A stretch of 64,000 nucleotides of DNA from assembly GCF_014042015.1 (NCBI RefSeq), contig NZ_CP059493.1:434001-498000 (forward strand), written 5' to 3'. Positions 16,840 through 29,389 of this stretch are shown here, piece by piece (the first letter of the stretch is position 1; every line of letters begins with the position of its first letter). Source of the DNA: Actinotalea sp. JY-7876 (GTDB lineage: Bacteria; Actinomycetota; Actinomycetes; Actinomycetales; Cellulomonadaceae). A program made the translations under genes and the position numbers. The notes under the pieces were generated by a model that had not been told where the DNA came from, did no database searches, and worked only from the letters and a program-made list of their open reading frames with translations.

Positions 16840-17661
16840 TCAGGAGGGGAGCAGGACGACCACCGGCGTCGTCGTCGGCTGGGCCGAGCCACCCGCCGGC
16901 TCGACGGAGACCGCGAGGCCGTCGCCCGGGCGGTAGTCCGCGGCAGTGACCTGCGCGCTGCCCGACGCCGGCTCGAAGAGTCCCGCGGGCACCGGCACGC
17001 CGTCGCGCATCGCCCAGAGCTGGTACGTGCGGCCCCCGTCGAGCGTGGGGAGCCCTTCGGTGACGAGCACGGCCGCGTCGGCGGCCAGCACGGCGACCGC
17101 GGTGCCGCCGCCCTCGACGTCGCCGCGCAGCACCTCGGTGCCCGGGGCGGCGAGCAGCTCGGTGAGCTCCGCGGACCGCTGCTCGGCGACGACGGCCCGC
17201 TCGTGCTGCTGCCACGCGATCGACGACGGCACGGCGAGCGCGACGACGGCTGCGGCGGCCGCCGCGAGGAGCCACCGCGGGGTGGGCCTGCCGGCTGCCC
17301 GGCTGCTCACCGTCCCCGGCGCGGACCGCACCCCGGGCGTCGGGGCCGCCGTGGGCGCGGCGGCCTCCTGCGGGGTCGTCACGACCTCGGCGAGGACGGC
17401 CGCGCGCACGTGGTCGGGCGCGGGCGTCGCGGAGGCGCCTGCCAGCTCGGCGACGGTGGCGCGGAGCTCTGCCAGCTCGGCGGCGGCGTCCGCGTCGCGC
17501 GCGACGAGGTGCTCGACGGCGCGACGCTCGAGGTCGTCGACGGCGTCGAGCGCGTAGGCGGCGAGCAGGTCGCGCGGGCTCGCGTCCATGCCGTCGCCAC
17601 CGTCCGTGACGTCGTCGTCGCGTGCACCGCCGCGGGGTCCGTCGGGGTCCCGGTGGGTCAT
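16840..17661 (-). CDS. rskA: Anti-sigma-K factor RskA-like membrane protein
   Basis: A 273-residue anti-sigma factor. A short N-terminal cytoplasmic segment with MDASPRDLLAAYALDAVDD is the sigma-binding helix region. One membrane helix lies near residues 125-150, followed by an extracytoplasmic RskA domain (RTYQLWAMRDGVPVPAG and a C-terminal TTTPVVVLL strand). ATGA overlap (17658-17661) with the sigma factor gene couples their translation, the classic sigma/anti-sigma arrangement. By family it holds SigK at the membrane until regulated proteolysis. The start could also be the internal Met of MDASP, but the coupled ATG is preferred. Confidence 0.85.
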   Translation of the reverse strand: MTHRDPDGPRGGARDDDVTDGGDGMDASPRDLLAAYALDAVDDLERRAVEHLVARDADAAAELAELRATVAELAGASATPAPDHVRAAVLAEVVTTPQEAAAPTAAPTPGVRSAPGTVSSRAAGRPTPRWLLAAAAAAVVALAVPSSIAWQQHERAVVAEQRSAELTELLAAPGTEVLRGDVEGGGTAVAVLAADAAVLVTEGLPTLDGGRTYQLWAMRDGVPVPAGLFEPASGSAQVTAADYRPGDGLAVSVEPAGGSAQPTTTPVVVLLPS

Positions 17662-18236
17662 GCCGCCACCCCCAGGCAGTCGCGCAGCCGGATCAGCCCG
17701 TCGCGGATGCGGCTCTTGACGGTGGGGAGCGCGGCGTCGAGCTCCTCCGCGACCTCGCGGTAGGTGCGCCCGCCGTAGTACGCGAGCACGACGGCGTCGC
17801 GCTGGGTGTCGGTCAGGGTGCCGAGGCAGCCGCGGACACGCGCACGTTCCATCGTGTCCTCCACCTCCTGCGAGACGACGTCGAACGGCGCGTGGTGCTC
17901 GCGGTCCAGTGCGCGCTGGTCGCGGTCGCGCTGGGCCTGGACGGCCCGGACGCGGTCGACCGCACGGCGGTGGGCGAGCACGAGGACCCACGTGCGGACC
18001 GTGCCCTGGGCCCGGTCGTAGCGGGCCGCCGTGCGCCACACCTCCAGCATGACCTCCTGGCTCACCTCGGCGGCGTGGTCCGGGTCCCGCAGGACGGACC
18101 GCGCGACGCCGTGGACACCCGGGGAGACGAGGTCGTACAGGTGCGCGAAGGCCTGCTGGTCGCCTCGGGCGACGGCCGCCATGAGCACCTCCGCGCCCGG
18201 GCCGGGCGCCTCGTCGGTGCCGGGAGCGTGGGCCAC
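17658..18236 (-). CDS. sigK: ECF RNA polymerase sigma factor, SigK-like
   Basis: A 192-residue ECF sigma factor. Region 2 is LMAAVARGDQQAFAHLYDLV through AAEVSQEVMLEVWRTAARYD and RTWVLVLAHRRAVDRVR. Region 4 is LTDTQRDAVVLAYYGGRTYREVAEELD with recognition helix PTVKSRIRDGL. The RskA-type partner overlaps its 3' end, which makes SigK the best assignment. I chose the GTG at 18236 because a CAGACT -10 lies 6 nt upstream. The in-frame ATG at 18287 sits directly after a strong terminator hairpin and has no ribosome site. Confidence 0.85.
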   Translation of the reverse strand: MAHAPGTDEAPGPGAEVLMAAVARGDQQAFAHLYDLVSPGVHGVARSVLRDPDHAAEVSQEVMLEVWRTAARYDRAQGTVRTWVLVLAHRRAVDRVRAVQAQRDRDQRALDREHHAPFDVVSQEVEDTMERARVRGCLGTLTDTQRDAVVLAYYGGRTYREVAEELDAALPTVKSRIRDGLIRLRDCLGVAA

Positions 18237-18242
18237 CCACCG

Positions 18243-18248
18243 AGTCTG
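18243..18248 (-). promoter_or_regulatory. -10 element CAGACT, leaderless promoter of sigK
   Basis: CAGACT on the minus strand ends 6 nt before the GTG at 18236, between that start and the terminator hairpin at 18290-18324. Confidence 0.4.
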
Positions 18249-18289
18249 CCAGGCGGCGGGCGGACCGCACGGTCGGGACGAGGGCATGC

Positions 18290-18324
18290 AGGTGGTGCGG
18301 GCCGACCCACGGCCCGCACCACCT
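18290..18324 (-). terminator. Strong terminator between the lipoprotein gene and sigK
   Basis: A perfect 14-bp stem (AGGTGGTGCGGGCC with GGCCCGCACCACCT) has a 7-nt loop. It lies 16 bp after the stop of the lipoprotein gene and separates it from the sigK-rskA unit on the same strand. Confidence 0.75.
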
Positions 18325-18339
18325 CGCGCGCGGGTCCGG

Positions 18340-19629
18340 TCAGCCGACGAGCGCGACCTTCAGCGAGTCGATGGCGCCCGCGAGCGTCTCGACGTGGTGG
18401 GTCAGTCCTTCGGCGACGGTGTCCGCCGGCAGCTCCCCGGCGCTCACCTCGGCGAAGAAGGCGCCGGCGGCCGGCCGGTAGCCGTCGAGGGCGACGAGCG
18501 CGGCCTGCGCGCCCTCGGTGTCGTCCCCGGCCGTCGCGACCGCGTAGTCGACGAAGTACCCGATGTGCTCACGCCACAGGTCGAGGAACGCCTCGCCGTG
18601 CTCCGGACCCGCGAGCGAGCCGACGGCCTCGGACAACGCGACGGAGTTGCCGTCGAGCTCCGCGGCGGCGGCCGCGAAGGCCGGCGACCCGGTCGCGCCG
18701 TCGTCCGTGTAGGCGGTGAAGACCGCGGTGCTCGCGAGGTAGACGTGCTCCTGGAGCAGCTGCGTCAGGCCGGCGCGCAGCGTCGAGGCGGCGTCGGCCG
18801 GGTCGCCCTCGAGGTCCAGCGCCGTGTCGAGCCCGCCCGCGATCGTGCCGGCCGCCATGGCGACGTGCTCCGAGGCGTCCTGGAGCTTGGCGTAGGCGGT
18901 CGGGTCGCCCGCCGCGAGGGCGTCGATCGCCGCGCCGAGCGTGGTGATGTGCATGCCGAGCGACTCGGTGATGGCCGCGGCCGGGAGGTTGCCGGCGCTG
19001 ATCTCCTCGAAGAACTGGCCGGCCGAGACGGTGTACGCCTGCAGGTCGGCCAGGGCCTGGTCCTTGCCGGCCTGGTCCTCGCCCTTCGCCGCCACGGCGT
19101 AGTCGACGAAGTTGCCGACGTGCGAGCGCCAGAGCTCGAGGAACGCGGCTCCCTTCTCGGGGCCGGCGAGGCTGCCGATCGCCTCCGAGAGGTCCACCGA
19201 GTTGGCGTCGAGGGTCGCGGCAGCGGCCTCGAACTCCGGCGAGTCCGGTGCTGTCGCGTAGGCCGTGGCGACGGCCGTCCCGGCCAGGTACACGTGCTCC
19301 TGGAGCAGAGCGGTGAGCTCCGAGCGCAGGTCCGCCGCGGCCGAGCCGACGTCGCCCTCCGTGCCCGTCGCCGCGGCCAGGCCGGTCGCGAGCGTGAGGG
19401 CGGTCGGGGCCATGTGCTGCGCCGCGGTGCGGGCGTCCGCGAACGGGTCGCCCGTGCTCATCGGCACGATCGCCGCCTCGGTCATCTCCATGTCCTCGGA
19501 CTCGGCGACGGGCGCCCGGCCGGTCTCGTCCGCGGCGGGCGTCCCCGCCGAGCAGGACGTGAGGGCGAGGGAGGCCGCCACCGCGGCCACGACGGCGGCG
19601 GTGCGGGTGGTGCGGGTGGGGGTGCGCAT
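18340..19629 (-). CDS. Lipoprotein with a duplicated helical domain, sigK-linked
   Basis: A 429-residue predicted lipoprotein. The signal peptide ends in lipobox LTSC with lipidated Cys26. The rest is two tandem copies of an all-helical domain (about residues 60-240 and 245-429). Shared motifs are LLQEHVYLA, LDxNSVxLSEAxGSLAGPE, LWRxHxGxFVDYAVA, and a His in each C-terminal part (GMHITTLG, THHVETLAG). The conserved Glu/His/Asp pattern on helices could bind metal or copper, but I do not recognise a characterised family. AGGAG lies before the ATG. A SigK-type promoter-like sequence lies about 50 bp upstream, so control by the adjacent SigK/RskA pair is likely. Confidence 0.7.
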   Translation of the reverse strand: MRTPTRTTRTAAVVAAVAASLALTSCSAGTPAADETGRAPVAESEDMEMTEAAIVPMSTGDPFADARTAAQHMAPTALTLATGLAAATGTEGDVGSAAADLRSELTALLQEHVYLAGTAVATAYATAPDSPEFEAAAATLDANSVDLSEAIGSLAGPEKGAAFLELWRSHVGNFVDYAVAAKGEDQAGKDQALADLQAYTVSAGQFFEEISAGNLPAAAITESLGMHITTLGAAIDALAAGDPTAYAKLQDASEHVAMAAGTIAGGLDTALDLEGDPADAASTLRAGLTQLLQEHVYLASTAVFTAYTDDGATGSPAFAAAAAELDGNSVALSEAVGSLAGPEHGEAFLDLWREHIGYFVDYAVATAGDDTEGAQAALVALDGYRPAAGAFFAEVSAGELPADTVAEGLTHHVETLAGAIDSLKVALVG

Positions 19630-19679
19630 GAGGTGCTCCTGAGGTGGTCGGGCGTCGTGTGACGGTGCTGTCGGAGGTG

Positions 19680-19706
19680 GTTCGGAGCAGCACCCCCGTC
19701 GGATGG
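19680..19706 (-). promoter_or_regulatory. Candidate SigK-type promoter (CCATCC / CCGAAC)
   Basis: On the minus strand CCATCC (19706-19701) and CCGAAC (19685-19680) are separated by 15 nt and would start transcription about 40 nt before the lipoprotein ATG. They resemble the -35 CCATCC and -10 CCGAATC elements described for mycobacterial SigK. The spacing is slightly short, so this is tentative. Confidence 0.4.
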
Positions 19707-19788
19707 GTCGCGCCGTGGAGCCGCCGGTGCCGATGGGGCGCCGGGACCAAACGCGGGGTGTGCGGTGTTGGGCTCGGTGACGCGGACG

Positions 19789-19794
19789 TACGCT
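19789..19794 (+). promoter_or_regulatory. -10 element TACGCT for msrB
   Basis: TACGCT lies 33 bp before the msrB ATG, which has its own AGGAGG site, so msrB has a short conventional leader. Confidence 0.4.
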
Positions 19795-19826
19795 CGACGA
19801 CGTCCGCCCGACGAGGAGGCCAGAGC

Positions 19827-20237
19827 ATGGGTTACGAGGTCACGAGGTCCGACGCGGAGTGGCGCGAGGAGCTCTCGCCCGAGGAGTTCGCGGTGCTGCG
19901 CCAGGCGGGTACCGAACGCCCCTGGACCGGCGAGCTGCTCGACGAGAAGCGCGTGGGTACGTACGCGTGCCGGGCGTGCGGGCAGGAGCTCTTCCAGGCC
20001 GAGACCAAGTTCGACTCGCACTGCGGCTGGCCGAGCTTCTACGCCCCGAAGGCGGGCGACGCCGTCGAGCTCCTCGAGGACCGCAGCCTGGGCATGGTGC
20101 GCACCGAGGTCCGCTGCGCGCGCTGCGGCTCCCACCTGGGCCACCTGTTCGACGACGCCCCGCAGACGCCCACGGGCGACCGGTACTGCATGAACTCGGT
20201 CTCGCTGACGTTCGCGCCGCAGGGCGGCGCCGCGTGA
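19827..20237 (+). CDS. msrB: Peptide-methionine (R)-S-oxide reductase MsrB
   Basis: A 136-residue protein that reduces methionine-R-sulfoxide in oxidised proteins. It shows two zinc CXXC pairs (CRACG and CARCG), the HCGWPSF motif and the catalytic RYCMNSVSL motif; the Cys of the last is the nucleophile. The length is normal for a stand-alone MsrB. AGGAGG lies before the ATG. It is divergent from the sigK-linked lipoprotein and is followed by an unknown gene after 28 bp, probably in the same transcript. Confidence 0.95.
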   Translation: MGYEVTRSDAEWREELSPEEFAVLRQAGTERPWTGELLDEKRVGTYACRACGQELFQAETKFDSHCGWPSFYAPKAGDAVELLEDRSLGMVRTEVRCARCGSHLGHLFDDAPQTPTGDRYCMNSVSLTFAPQGGAA

Positions 20238-20265
20238 GCCGGCCGCACACCGCCGGGGGGCGCCC

Positions 20266-20898
20266 GTGAGCGAGCGGCGCCACCCCCGACGCCCCGCGAT
20301 GCTCGACCCGCGCGCGGCCGACGAGCTGCCCGGCGACGTCGACCCCGCCGTGCGCGCCGAGGTGGCCCACACCACCGCGAACGCGCTGGTGCACCAGGGC
20401 CGTGCGGCGGAGGACCCCGAGATCGTCGCCCGGCTGGTCCGCCTGGTGGAGGCCGAGGGCCTCGACACCGTCGCGGGGATGTGGGCCGACAGCCCGGCGA
20501 ACACGCTGCCCGGCTCGCTGTGGCGGCTGTACGTGCTCCGGGAGATGGTGCGCCGCGACGCGCCGACCATCTCCGAGCGCTACCGGATGGGCGTCGCGCG
20601 CGCCGAGGTCCACGACGCGGTGGCTGGCGTGGCCAGCCCGCCCGGCCCCGCCGAGGTGACGGAGGTCGTCGACGCCGTGCTGTCGGGCGTCTACGCCGGG
20701 GACCTCGCCGTCGCCCTCGAGCGCGGGGCGGCCTTCTGCCGCGTCCTCGCCACCGGGGCGGCGATCGACGCCGACTACCACGACGAGCACGACACCGACC
20801 TCGCGGGCCGCATGACCCACGGGGCCTCGGGCCTCGTGCGCACGGCCGAGGAGCTGGAGCACGCCGCGCAGCTGTGGCGCGCGGGCGTCCTGGACTAG
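20266..20898 (+). CDS. Conserved actinobacterial protein of unknown function
   Basis: A 210-residue, soluble, mostly helical acidic protein that I cannot assign to a characterised family. The segment EIVARLVRLVEAEGLDTVAGMWA followed by SPANTLPGSLWRLYVLREM recalls a family found next to housekeeping genes in other Actinobacteria, sometimes mislabelled as an RNA polymerase subunit; nothing in it resembles RpoB. The GTG start follows a GGGGGG tract. It is probably co-transcribed with msrB. A terminator-like hairpin follows its stop. Confidence 0.6.
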   Translation: MSERRHPRRPAMLDPRAADELPGDVDPAVRAEVAHTTANALVHQGRAAEDPEIVARLVRLVEAEGLDTVAGMWADSPANTLPGSLWRLYVLREMVRRDAPTISERYRMGVARAEVHDAVAGVASPPGPAEVTEVVDAVLSGVYAGDLAVALERGAAFCRVLATGAAIDADYHDEHDTDLAGRMTHGASGLVRTAEELEHAAQLWRAGVLD

Positions 20899-20946
20899 GC
20901 GTCGCTGCCGCGGCGCCGCGGCGCCGCGGCCCGCGGGCCCGGCTCG

Positions 20947-20964
20947 GGGTGAGATGCCTCACCC
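20947..20964 (+). terminator. Hairpin after the unknown gene downstream of msrB
   Basis: GGGTGAG and CTCACCC pair around a 4-nt ATGC loop, 49 bp after the stop. More GC-rich self-complementary sequence lies just upstream (CGGCGCCGCGGCGCCG). Confidence 0.45.
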
Positions 20965-20995
20965 TGGCGGGGGTCGCCCCCGGGGGCGCCGCGGG

Positions 20996-21238
20996 TAAAA
21001 TGGTGAGCGACGTCGGGCCGCGGTAGCCCCGGGCTCCACACAGAGCCGCTTCGAGCGGCCTTCGCGCCGACAGGCGCTCTGCGGTCCGGCGTCATCACTA
21101 CCGCACCTCACATCGATGCTCACCGAGGTGTCCCGGGACACCGCGCTGTGGCCGGGGCGACACCCGGCGGGTTGTACGTTCACCGCGCGGCTGCCCTAGC
21201 CTGTGCAGGACCGACACCCCTCCAGACGGAGAACTTCT
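20996..21238 (+). promoter_or_regulatory. Promoter and structured leader of the DUF47-Pit operon
   Basis: TAAAAT at 20996-21001 is an unusually AT-rich -10 for this genome. It would start a transcript near 21008 with a leader of about 230 nt. The leader holds a hairpin GCCGCT-TCG-AGCGGC (21045-21059) and other self-complementary GC-rich stretches. A second -10 (TAGCCT, 21197-21202) lies close to the gene, with the ribosome site GGAGA before the GTG at 21239. The long leader could be a regulatory RNA or the 5' part of a separate small RNA. No known riboswitch was recognised. Confidence 0.45.
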
Positions 21239-21853
21239 GTGCGCCTGACTCCGCGCAACACCACCTTCTTCGACCTCCTGGCCGAGTCCGCTCGTCACCT
21301 CGTGACCGGCGCGGACCTGCTCAGCCAGCTGCTGGGGGCCGAGCGCTCCGGGCGGAAGGCGATCGCCGACCAGCTCCGCGATGCCGAGCACGCCGCCGAC
21401 GAGTCGACGCACTCGATCATGCGCCAGCTCAACCAGACGTTCGTCACGCCGTTCGACCGCGACGACATCTACGCGCTCGCGTCCGGCCTCGACGACTGCA
21501 TGGACCACATGGAGGAGGCCGGGGACCTCATCGTCCTCTACAAGCTCGACGCCCTCCCGGCGCTGGTCAGCGACCAGGTCGACGTCCTGCGCCGGTGCGC
21601 CGAGCTCACCGCCGACGCGATGCCGCGGCTGCGCTCGATGAAGGACCTCAACGAGTACTGGGTCGAGATCAACCGCCTCGAGAACCAGGCCGACCGCACG
21701 TACCGCAAGCTGCTCGCCGAGATGTTCAACGACGGGACCGACGCGATCGAGCTCATGAAGCTCAAGGAGGTCGTCGACGCCTTCGAGGCCGCCGCCGACT
21801 CGTTCGAGAAGGTCGCGAACCACGTCGAGACCATCGCGCTCAAGGAGTCCTGA
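21239..21853 (+). CDS. DUF47/PhoU-like phosphate transport regulator
   Basis: A 204-residue all-helical protein of the DUF47 (PhoU-related) family. It has the expected long helices with MRQLNQTFVTPFDRDDIYALASGLDD and a C-terminal KLKEVVDAFEAAADSFEKVANHVE segment. DUF47 proteins are encoded directly before Pit-type phosphate transporters and are thought to control their activity. That holds here: only 6 bp separate it from the Pit gene. The GTG is chosen from GGAGA upstream and the family N-terminus (MRLTPRNTTFFDLL). Confidence 0.9.
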   Translation: MRLTPRNTTFFDLLAESARHLVTGADLLSQLLGAERSGRKAIADQLRDAEHAADESTHSIMRQLNQTFVTPFDRDDIYALASGLDDCMDHMEEAGDLIVLYKLDALPALVSDQVDVLRRCAELTADAMPRLRSMKDLNEYWVEINRLENQADRTYRKLLAEMFNDGTDAIELMKLKEVVDAFEAAADSFEKVANHVETIALKES

Positions 21854-21859
21854 GCTCCG

Positions 21860-22861
21860 GTGGAACTCGCGCTCGTCGTCGTCGTCGTCGCCTTCGCCCT
21901 CGGCTTCGACTACACCAACGGCTTCCACGACGCCGCCAACGCGATCGCGACCTCGGTCTCGACGCGTGCGCTGACGCCCCGCGCGGCGCTCATCATGGCT
22001 GCCGTCTTCAACATGATCGGCGCGCTCCTGGGGACCGGCATCGCCGAGACCATCGGCAGCGGCATCATCGACGTCTCCGAACGGCCGGCGCACACCGCGC
22101 TGATCATGGTGTTGTCGGCCGTCATCGGCGCGATCGTGTGGAACCTCATCACGTGGTGGTTCGGCATGCCGTCGTCGTCCTCGCACGCGCTCATCGGGGC
22201 GCTCACGGGCGTGGGCCTGGCCTCCGGCATCACGGTGCACTGGGAGGTCATCCTCAACAAGGTCGTCATCCCGATGCTGCTCTCGCCGGTGGTCGGCTTC
22301 GGCCTCGCCTTCGTGCTCATGGTCGGGCTGCTCTGGCTGTTCAAGAACGCCAACCCGCACAAGGTCACGCGGCGTTTCCGCATCGCGCAGACGGCGTCGG
22401 CCGCCGCGATGGCGCTGGGCCACGGCCTGCAGGACGCGCAGAAGACGATGGGTGTCATCGTCCTCGCGCTCGTCGCGGGCGGGTACCAGGACACCCACGA
22501 CATCCCGCTCTGGGTCAAGATCGCCGCGGCGCTGGCGATCAGTGCGGGCACCTACTCCGGCGGCTGGCGCATCATGCGCACGCTCGGCCGCAAGGTGATC
22601 GAGCTCGACCCGGCGCGCGGGTTCGTGGCGGAGTCGGTCGCGGCGGGCGTGCTCTACACGACGGCCTTCGTCTTCCAGGCGCCCATCTCGACGACGCAGA
22701 CCATCACGTCCGCGATCATGGGCGTCGGTGCGACGAAGCGGCTCTCCGCGGTGCGCTGGGGCGTCGCCGGCAACATCGCCGTCGCGTGGGTCCTGACGAT
22801 CCCCGCTGCCGCGGCGGTCGCGGCCGGCATGTTCTTCCTGCTCGACGCCATCATCGGCTGA
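21860..22861 (+). CDS. Low-affinity inorganic phosphate transporter, Pit family
   Basis: A 333-residue membrane transporter that takes up metal-phosphate complexes driven by the proton gradient. The Pit signature appears twice: DYTNGFHDAANAIATSVSTRALTP near the N-terminus and QAPISTTQTITSAIMGVGATKRLSAVRWG near the C-terminus. About ten membrane segments are visible. The GHGLQDAQKTMGV motif in the middle is also typical. It is co-transcribed with the DUF47 regulator. Its last 11 bp overlap the end of the convergent MutT1-like gene. Confidence 0.93.
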   Translation: MELALVVVVVAFALGFDYTNGFHDAANAIATSVSTRALTPRAALIMAAVFNMIGALLGTGIAETIGSGIIDVSERPAHTALIMVLSAVIGAIVWNLITWWFGMPSSSSHALIGALTGVGLASGITVHWEVILNKVVIPMLLSPVVGFGLAFVLMVGLLWLFKNANPHKVTRRFRIAQTASAAAMALGHGLQDAQKTMGVIVLALVAGGYQDTHDIPLWVKIAAALAISAGTYSGGWRIMRTLGRKVIELDPARGFVAESVAAGVLYTTAFVFQAPISTTQTITSAIMGVGATKRLSAVRWGVAGNIAVAWVLTIPAAAAVAAGMFFLLDAIIG

Positions 22862-23860
22862 GCGGGTCGTCCGGCTCCCCGCTGGGGGGCCGGTGGATCT
22901 CGAACGCCACGGCCCGCGCCGAGCGGTCCAGGTGCGCGACGACGGCCTCGCCGGGTCGCAGCCACGGGTTCTCGGCCGGCAGCTCGCCCGACGTCCACCT
23001 CCGGCCGCTGGCCGCGAGGGCGGCGAGCACCGTCGGGAGCACCGGGCGGTGCGTGCACACCGCCACCGCGCCCGCGCCGTCGGCGACGAGCGCCGAGGCC
23101 ACCTCGCGCGCACCCGACGGGTCGTCCCGGTACGCGTCCTGCGAGAGCACGACCTCCTGGCGCAGGGCGGCGCCGCTGGCCTCCACGTACGGCGCCACGG
23201 TCTGCAGGCACCGTGACCACGGGCTCGTCACGACCTCCGAGACGCCGAACGCCGCGAGCACCGGCACGAGCGCCTCGGCCTGCGCGACGCCGTCGCCGGT
23301 CAGCGGACGGCTCGCGTCCGAGCCGTCCCAGCGCCCCCGCTTGACCGCCTGGCCGTGGCGGGCGACCGCGAGCGCCCGCGTGGCCAGGCGCCCGCGCTCC
23401 CACAGGTCCACCACGCCCGCCAGCGGCGCCCGGTCCGCTCGGCGTGTGAGCAGGTCCGCGGCGGTCGGGGCGCTCACCCAGACGAGGTCGTCGATCTCCG
23501 TCAGCTCGGCGCGCGGCACCGGCCCGCGCGCCGCCAGCGCCGGGGCGTCGCCGGGGCCCGCCGCGCGCGCGGCCCAGTACCGGACGTGCTTCGCCCGGCC
23601 CTCCGGCGTCCGGTAGTGCAGCGCGGGCAGGGGCACGCCCAGGACGACGGGGGTGCCCGTCTCCTCCGCCACCTCCCGGGCCGCCGCCGAGGGCACCGCC
23701 TCGCCCGGATGGAGCTTGCCCTTGGGCCAGGACCAGTCGCGATAGCGGGGGCGGTGGACGAGCGCGACCTCGAGGCGCGCCCGGTGCTCGCGCCACACGA
23801 CGGCCCCGGCCGCGTGGATGGTCCCCAGCGGCGCGGCCGCGCGGCCGTCGATCGCGAGCG

Positions 23861-23864
<4 letters not shown>
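22851..23864 (-). CDS. Nudix hydrolase-histidine phosphatase fusion, MutT1-like
   Basis: A 337-residue two-domain protein. The N-terminal Nudix domain has the box [22 protein letters not shown] (about residues 48-69). The C-terminal histidine phosphatase domain has [15 protein letters not shown] (the RHG motif with the phosphorylated His) and [12 protein letters not shown]. Mycobacterial MutT1 has this architecture and hydrolyses 8-oxo-dGTP and diadenosine polyphosphates in two steps. The GTG start overlaps the ppk1 stop (GTGA at 23861-23864), so it is translationally coupled to polyphosphate kinase. Confidence 0.9.
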
Positions 23865-26173
<2,309 letters not shown>

Positions 26174-26180
26174 GCCGTCA

Positions 26181-26186
26181 ATCGTC
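26181..26186 (-). promoter_or_regulatory. -10 element GACGAT, leaderless promoter of ppk1
   Basis: GACGAT on the minus strand ends 7 nt before the ATG at 26173. Confidence 0.45.
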
Positions 26187-26211
26187 CCACCGGACCGTGC
26201 GCCGTGGGAGG

Positions 26212-27186
26212 TCACGGCGCGTCCGCGTACTGCACGTCGGCGCGCACCGTCTCGAACCCCGCGCGCCGGTACGTCCGGACCGCCGCCTCGTCGCCCGCGG
26301 AGACGTAGAGCACCACGCGTCGCAGGCCGCGCGCGCCGAGGTGCGCGAGCGTGCGGGCCGTGAGGAGCCGGCCGAGCCCCCGACCCTGGGCGTCCGGGTC
26401 GACGCCGAGCACGTACAGCTCGCCCTCGTCGCTCCCGGGCTCGACCTTCATCCAGACGGAGGCCACGACGACCCCGTCGCGCTCGGCGAGGAGCAGGTCG
26501 GCGGGGTCGAACCACGGCTCGGCCTCCCGGGCGTCCAGGTCCGCGCGCGTCATGCGCCCCTGCTCCGGGTGCCGCGCGAAGGCGCGGGCGTTGACGCGCA
26601 GCCACGCGTCCTCGTCCCGCCCGACGACGAACGGCCGCACCGTGACACCGGGCGCCACCATGGCGTCCGAGGGCAGGGCGCCCTCGTCCGCGGGCAGGTC
26701 GCGCGCCATCTGCCACAGCTCCCGCACGACGGCGAGCCCGGCGCGGGCCGCGAGCGCCCGCGCGGCGGGCAGGTTCCCGTGGGCCCACACCGGTGGCGTT
26801 CCGGCGGGCGAGCCGTCGCGCACGGCGGCGAGGAGGGCGGTGCCCAGGCCCCGCCCGCGGTGGTCCGGGTGGACGACCAGCTCGGCGCTCGTCGCGCCGC
26901 CGCCCGGGCCGTCGTGGCGCACGGCCGCGTAGCCGACGACGGTGGGCGCCTCGCCCGCCGCCTCGCCCGACGTGTCGCCCGCTGGATCGCCCGAAGCGTG
27001 GCCGGATACGGCGAGCACGTGCCGCGCGGGCGAGGGCCCGGCCAGGTCGAGCAGGGTCTGCTCGCCGAGGGCCTCGATGCCGTCGTGCGCCTGGGCCGCC
27101 GCGGCGAGCGCGCGCACCGCCGCGGCGTCGCCGGCGTCCAGCTGCGTGTGGGGAGGGACGGTCCGCAGGTGGTGGTCGGCGCTCAT
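26212..27186 (-). CDS. mshD: Mycothiol synthase (acetyl-CoA:Cys-GlcN-Ins acetyltransferase)
   Basis: A 324-residue enzyme with two GNAT domains that acetylates Cys-GlcN-inositol in the last step of mycothiol synthesis. Both acetyl-CoA loops are visible: [14 protein letters not shown] in the N-terminal domain and [18 protein letters not shown] in the C-terminal domain. [18 protein letters not shown] and [12 protein letters not shown]-like segments match MshD. An Asp/Gly/Ala-rich insert ([18 protein letters not shown]) sits in the first domain. The start is uncertain among 27201, 27198 and 27186; I prefer 27186, with GGATGGGG just upstream. Confidence 0.88.
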   Translation of the reverse strand: MSADHHLRTVPPHTQLDAGDAAAVRALAAAAQAHDGIEALGEQTLLDLAGPSPARHVLAVSGHASGDPAGDTSGEAAGEAPTVVGYAAVRHDGPGGGATSAELVVHPDHRGRGLGTALLAAVRDGSPAGTPPVWAHGNLPAARALAARAGLAVVRELWQMARDLPADEGALPSDAMVAPGVTVRPFVVGRDEDAWLRVNARAFARHPEQGRMTRADLDAREAEPWFDPADLLLAERDGVVVASVWMKVEPGSDEGELYVLGVDPDAQGRGLGRLLTARTLAHLGARGLRRVVLYVSAGDEAAVRTYRRAGFETVRADVQYADAP

Positions 27187-27223
27187 GCCCCATCCCATCA
27201 CGGCACGCGCGGCACGGGACGAC

Positions 27224-27251
27224 GACGGCGGCGGCCTCAGCCGCCGCCGTC
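27224..27251 (-). terminator. Terminator after acs
   Basis: A perfect 12-bp stem (GACGGCGGCGGC with GCCGCCGCCGTC) has a 4-nt loop. It lies between the acs stop and the mshD start on the same strand. Confidence 0.7.
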
Positions 27252-27280
27252 GCGCAGTCGTCGTCCGGGGTGCGGTCGGG

Positions 27281-29293
<2,013 letters not shown>

Positions 29294-29324
29294 TGTTCCT
29301 CCGGACGCAGCGTCAGTGGTGCGT

Positions 29325-29341
29325 CACCGGCTGAGCCGGTG
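29325..29341 (-). terminator. Hairpin after the disordered membrane protein gene
   Basis: CACCGGC and GCCGGTG pair around a TGA loop, 49 bp beyond the stop of the minus-strand gene ending at 29390 and just before acs. Confidence 0.45.
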
Positions 29342-29389
29342 TCGACTCGGATGGTAGAGCAGAGCCCCGGCCGCCGCCGGGAGAAGTCC

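Noticed and set aside
18237-18287. The ATG at 18287 as the sigK start
   Set aside because: It begins 3 bp from a 14-bp terminator stem and lacks a ribosome site. The extra 17 residues are not sigma-like. The GTG at 18236 fits a leaderless start.
21000-21026. An 8-codon ORF (ATG GTG AGC ...) as a leader peptide before the phosphate genes
   Set aside because: Its ATG overlaps the TAAAAT -10 element itself, so the transcript from that promoter would not contain it.
20895-21098. A 67-codon minus-strand ORF in the leader of the DUF47 gene
   Set aside because: No promoter or ribosome site supports it, and its sequence is Arg/Pro/Gly shadow-like.
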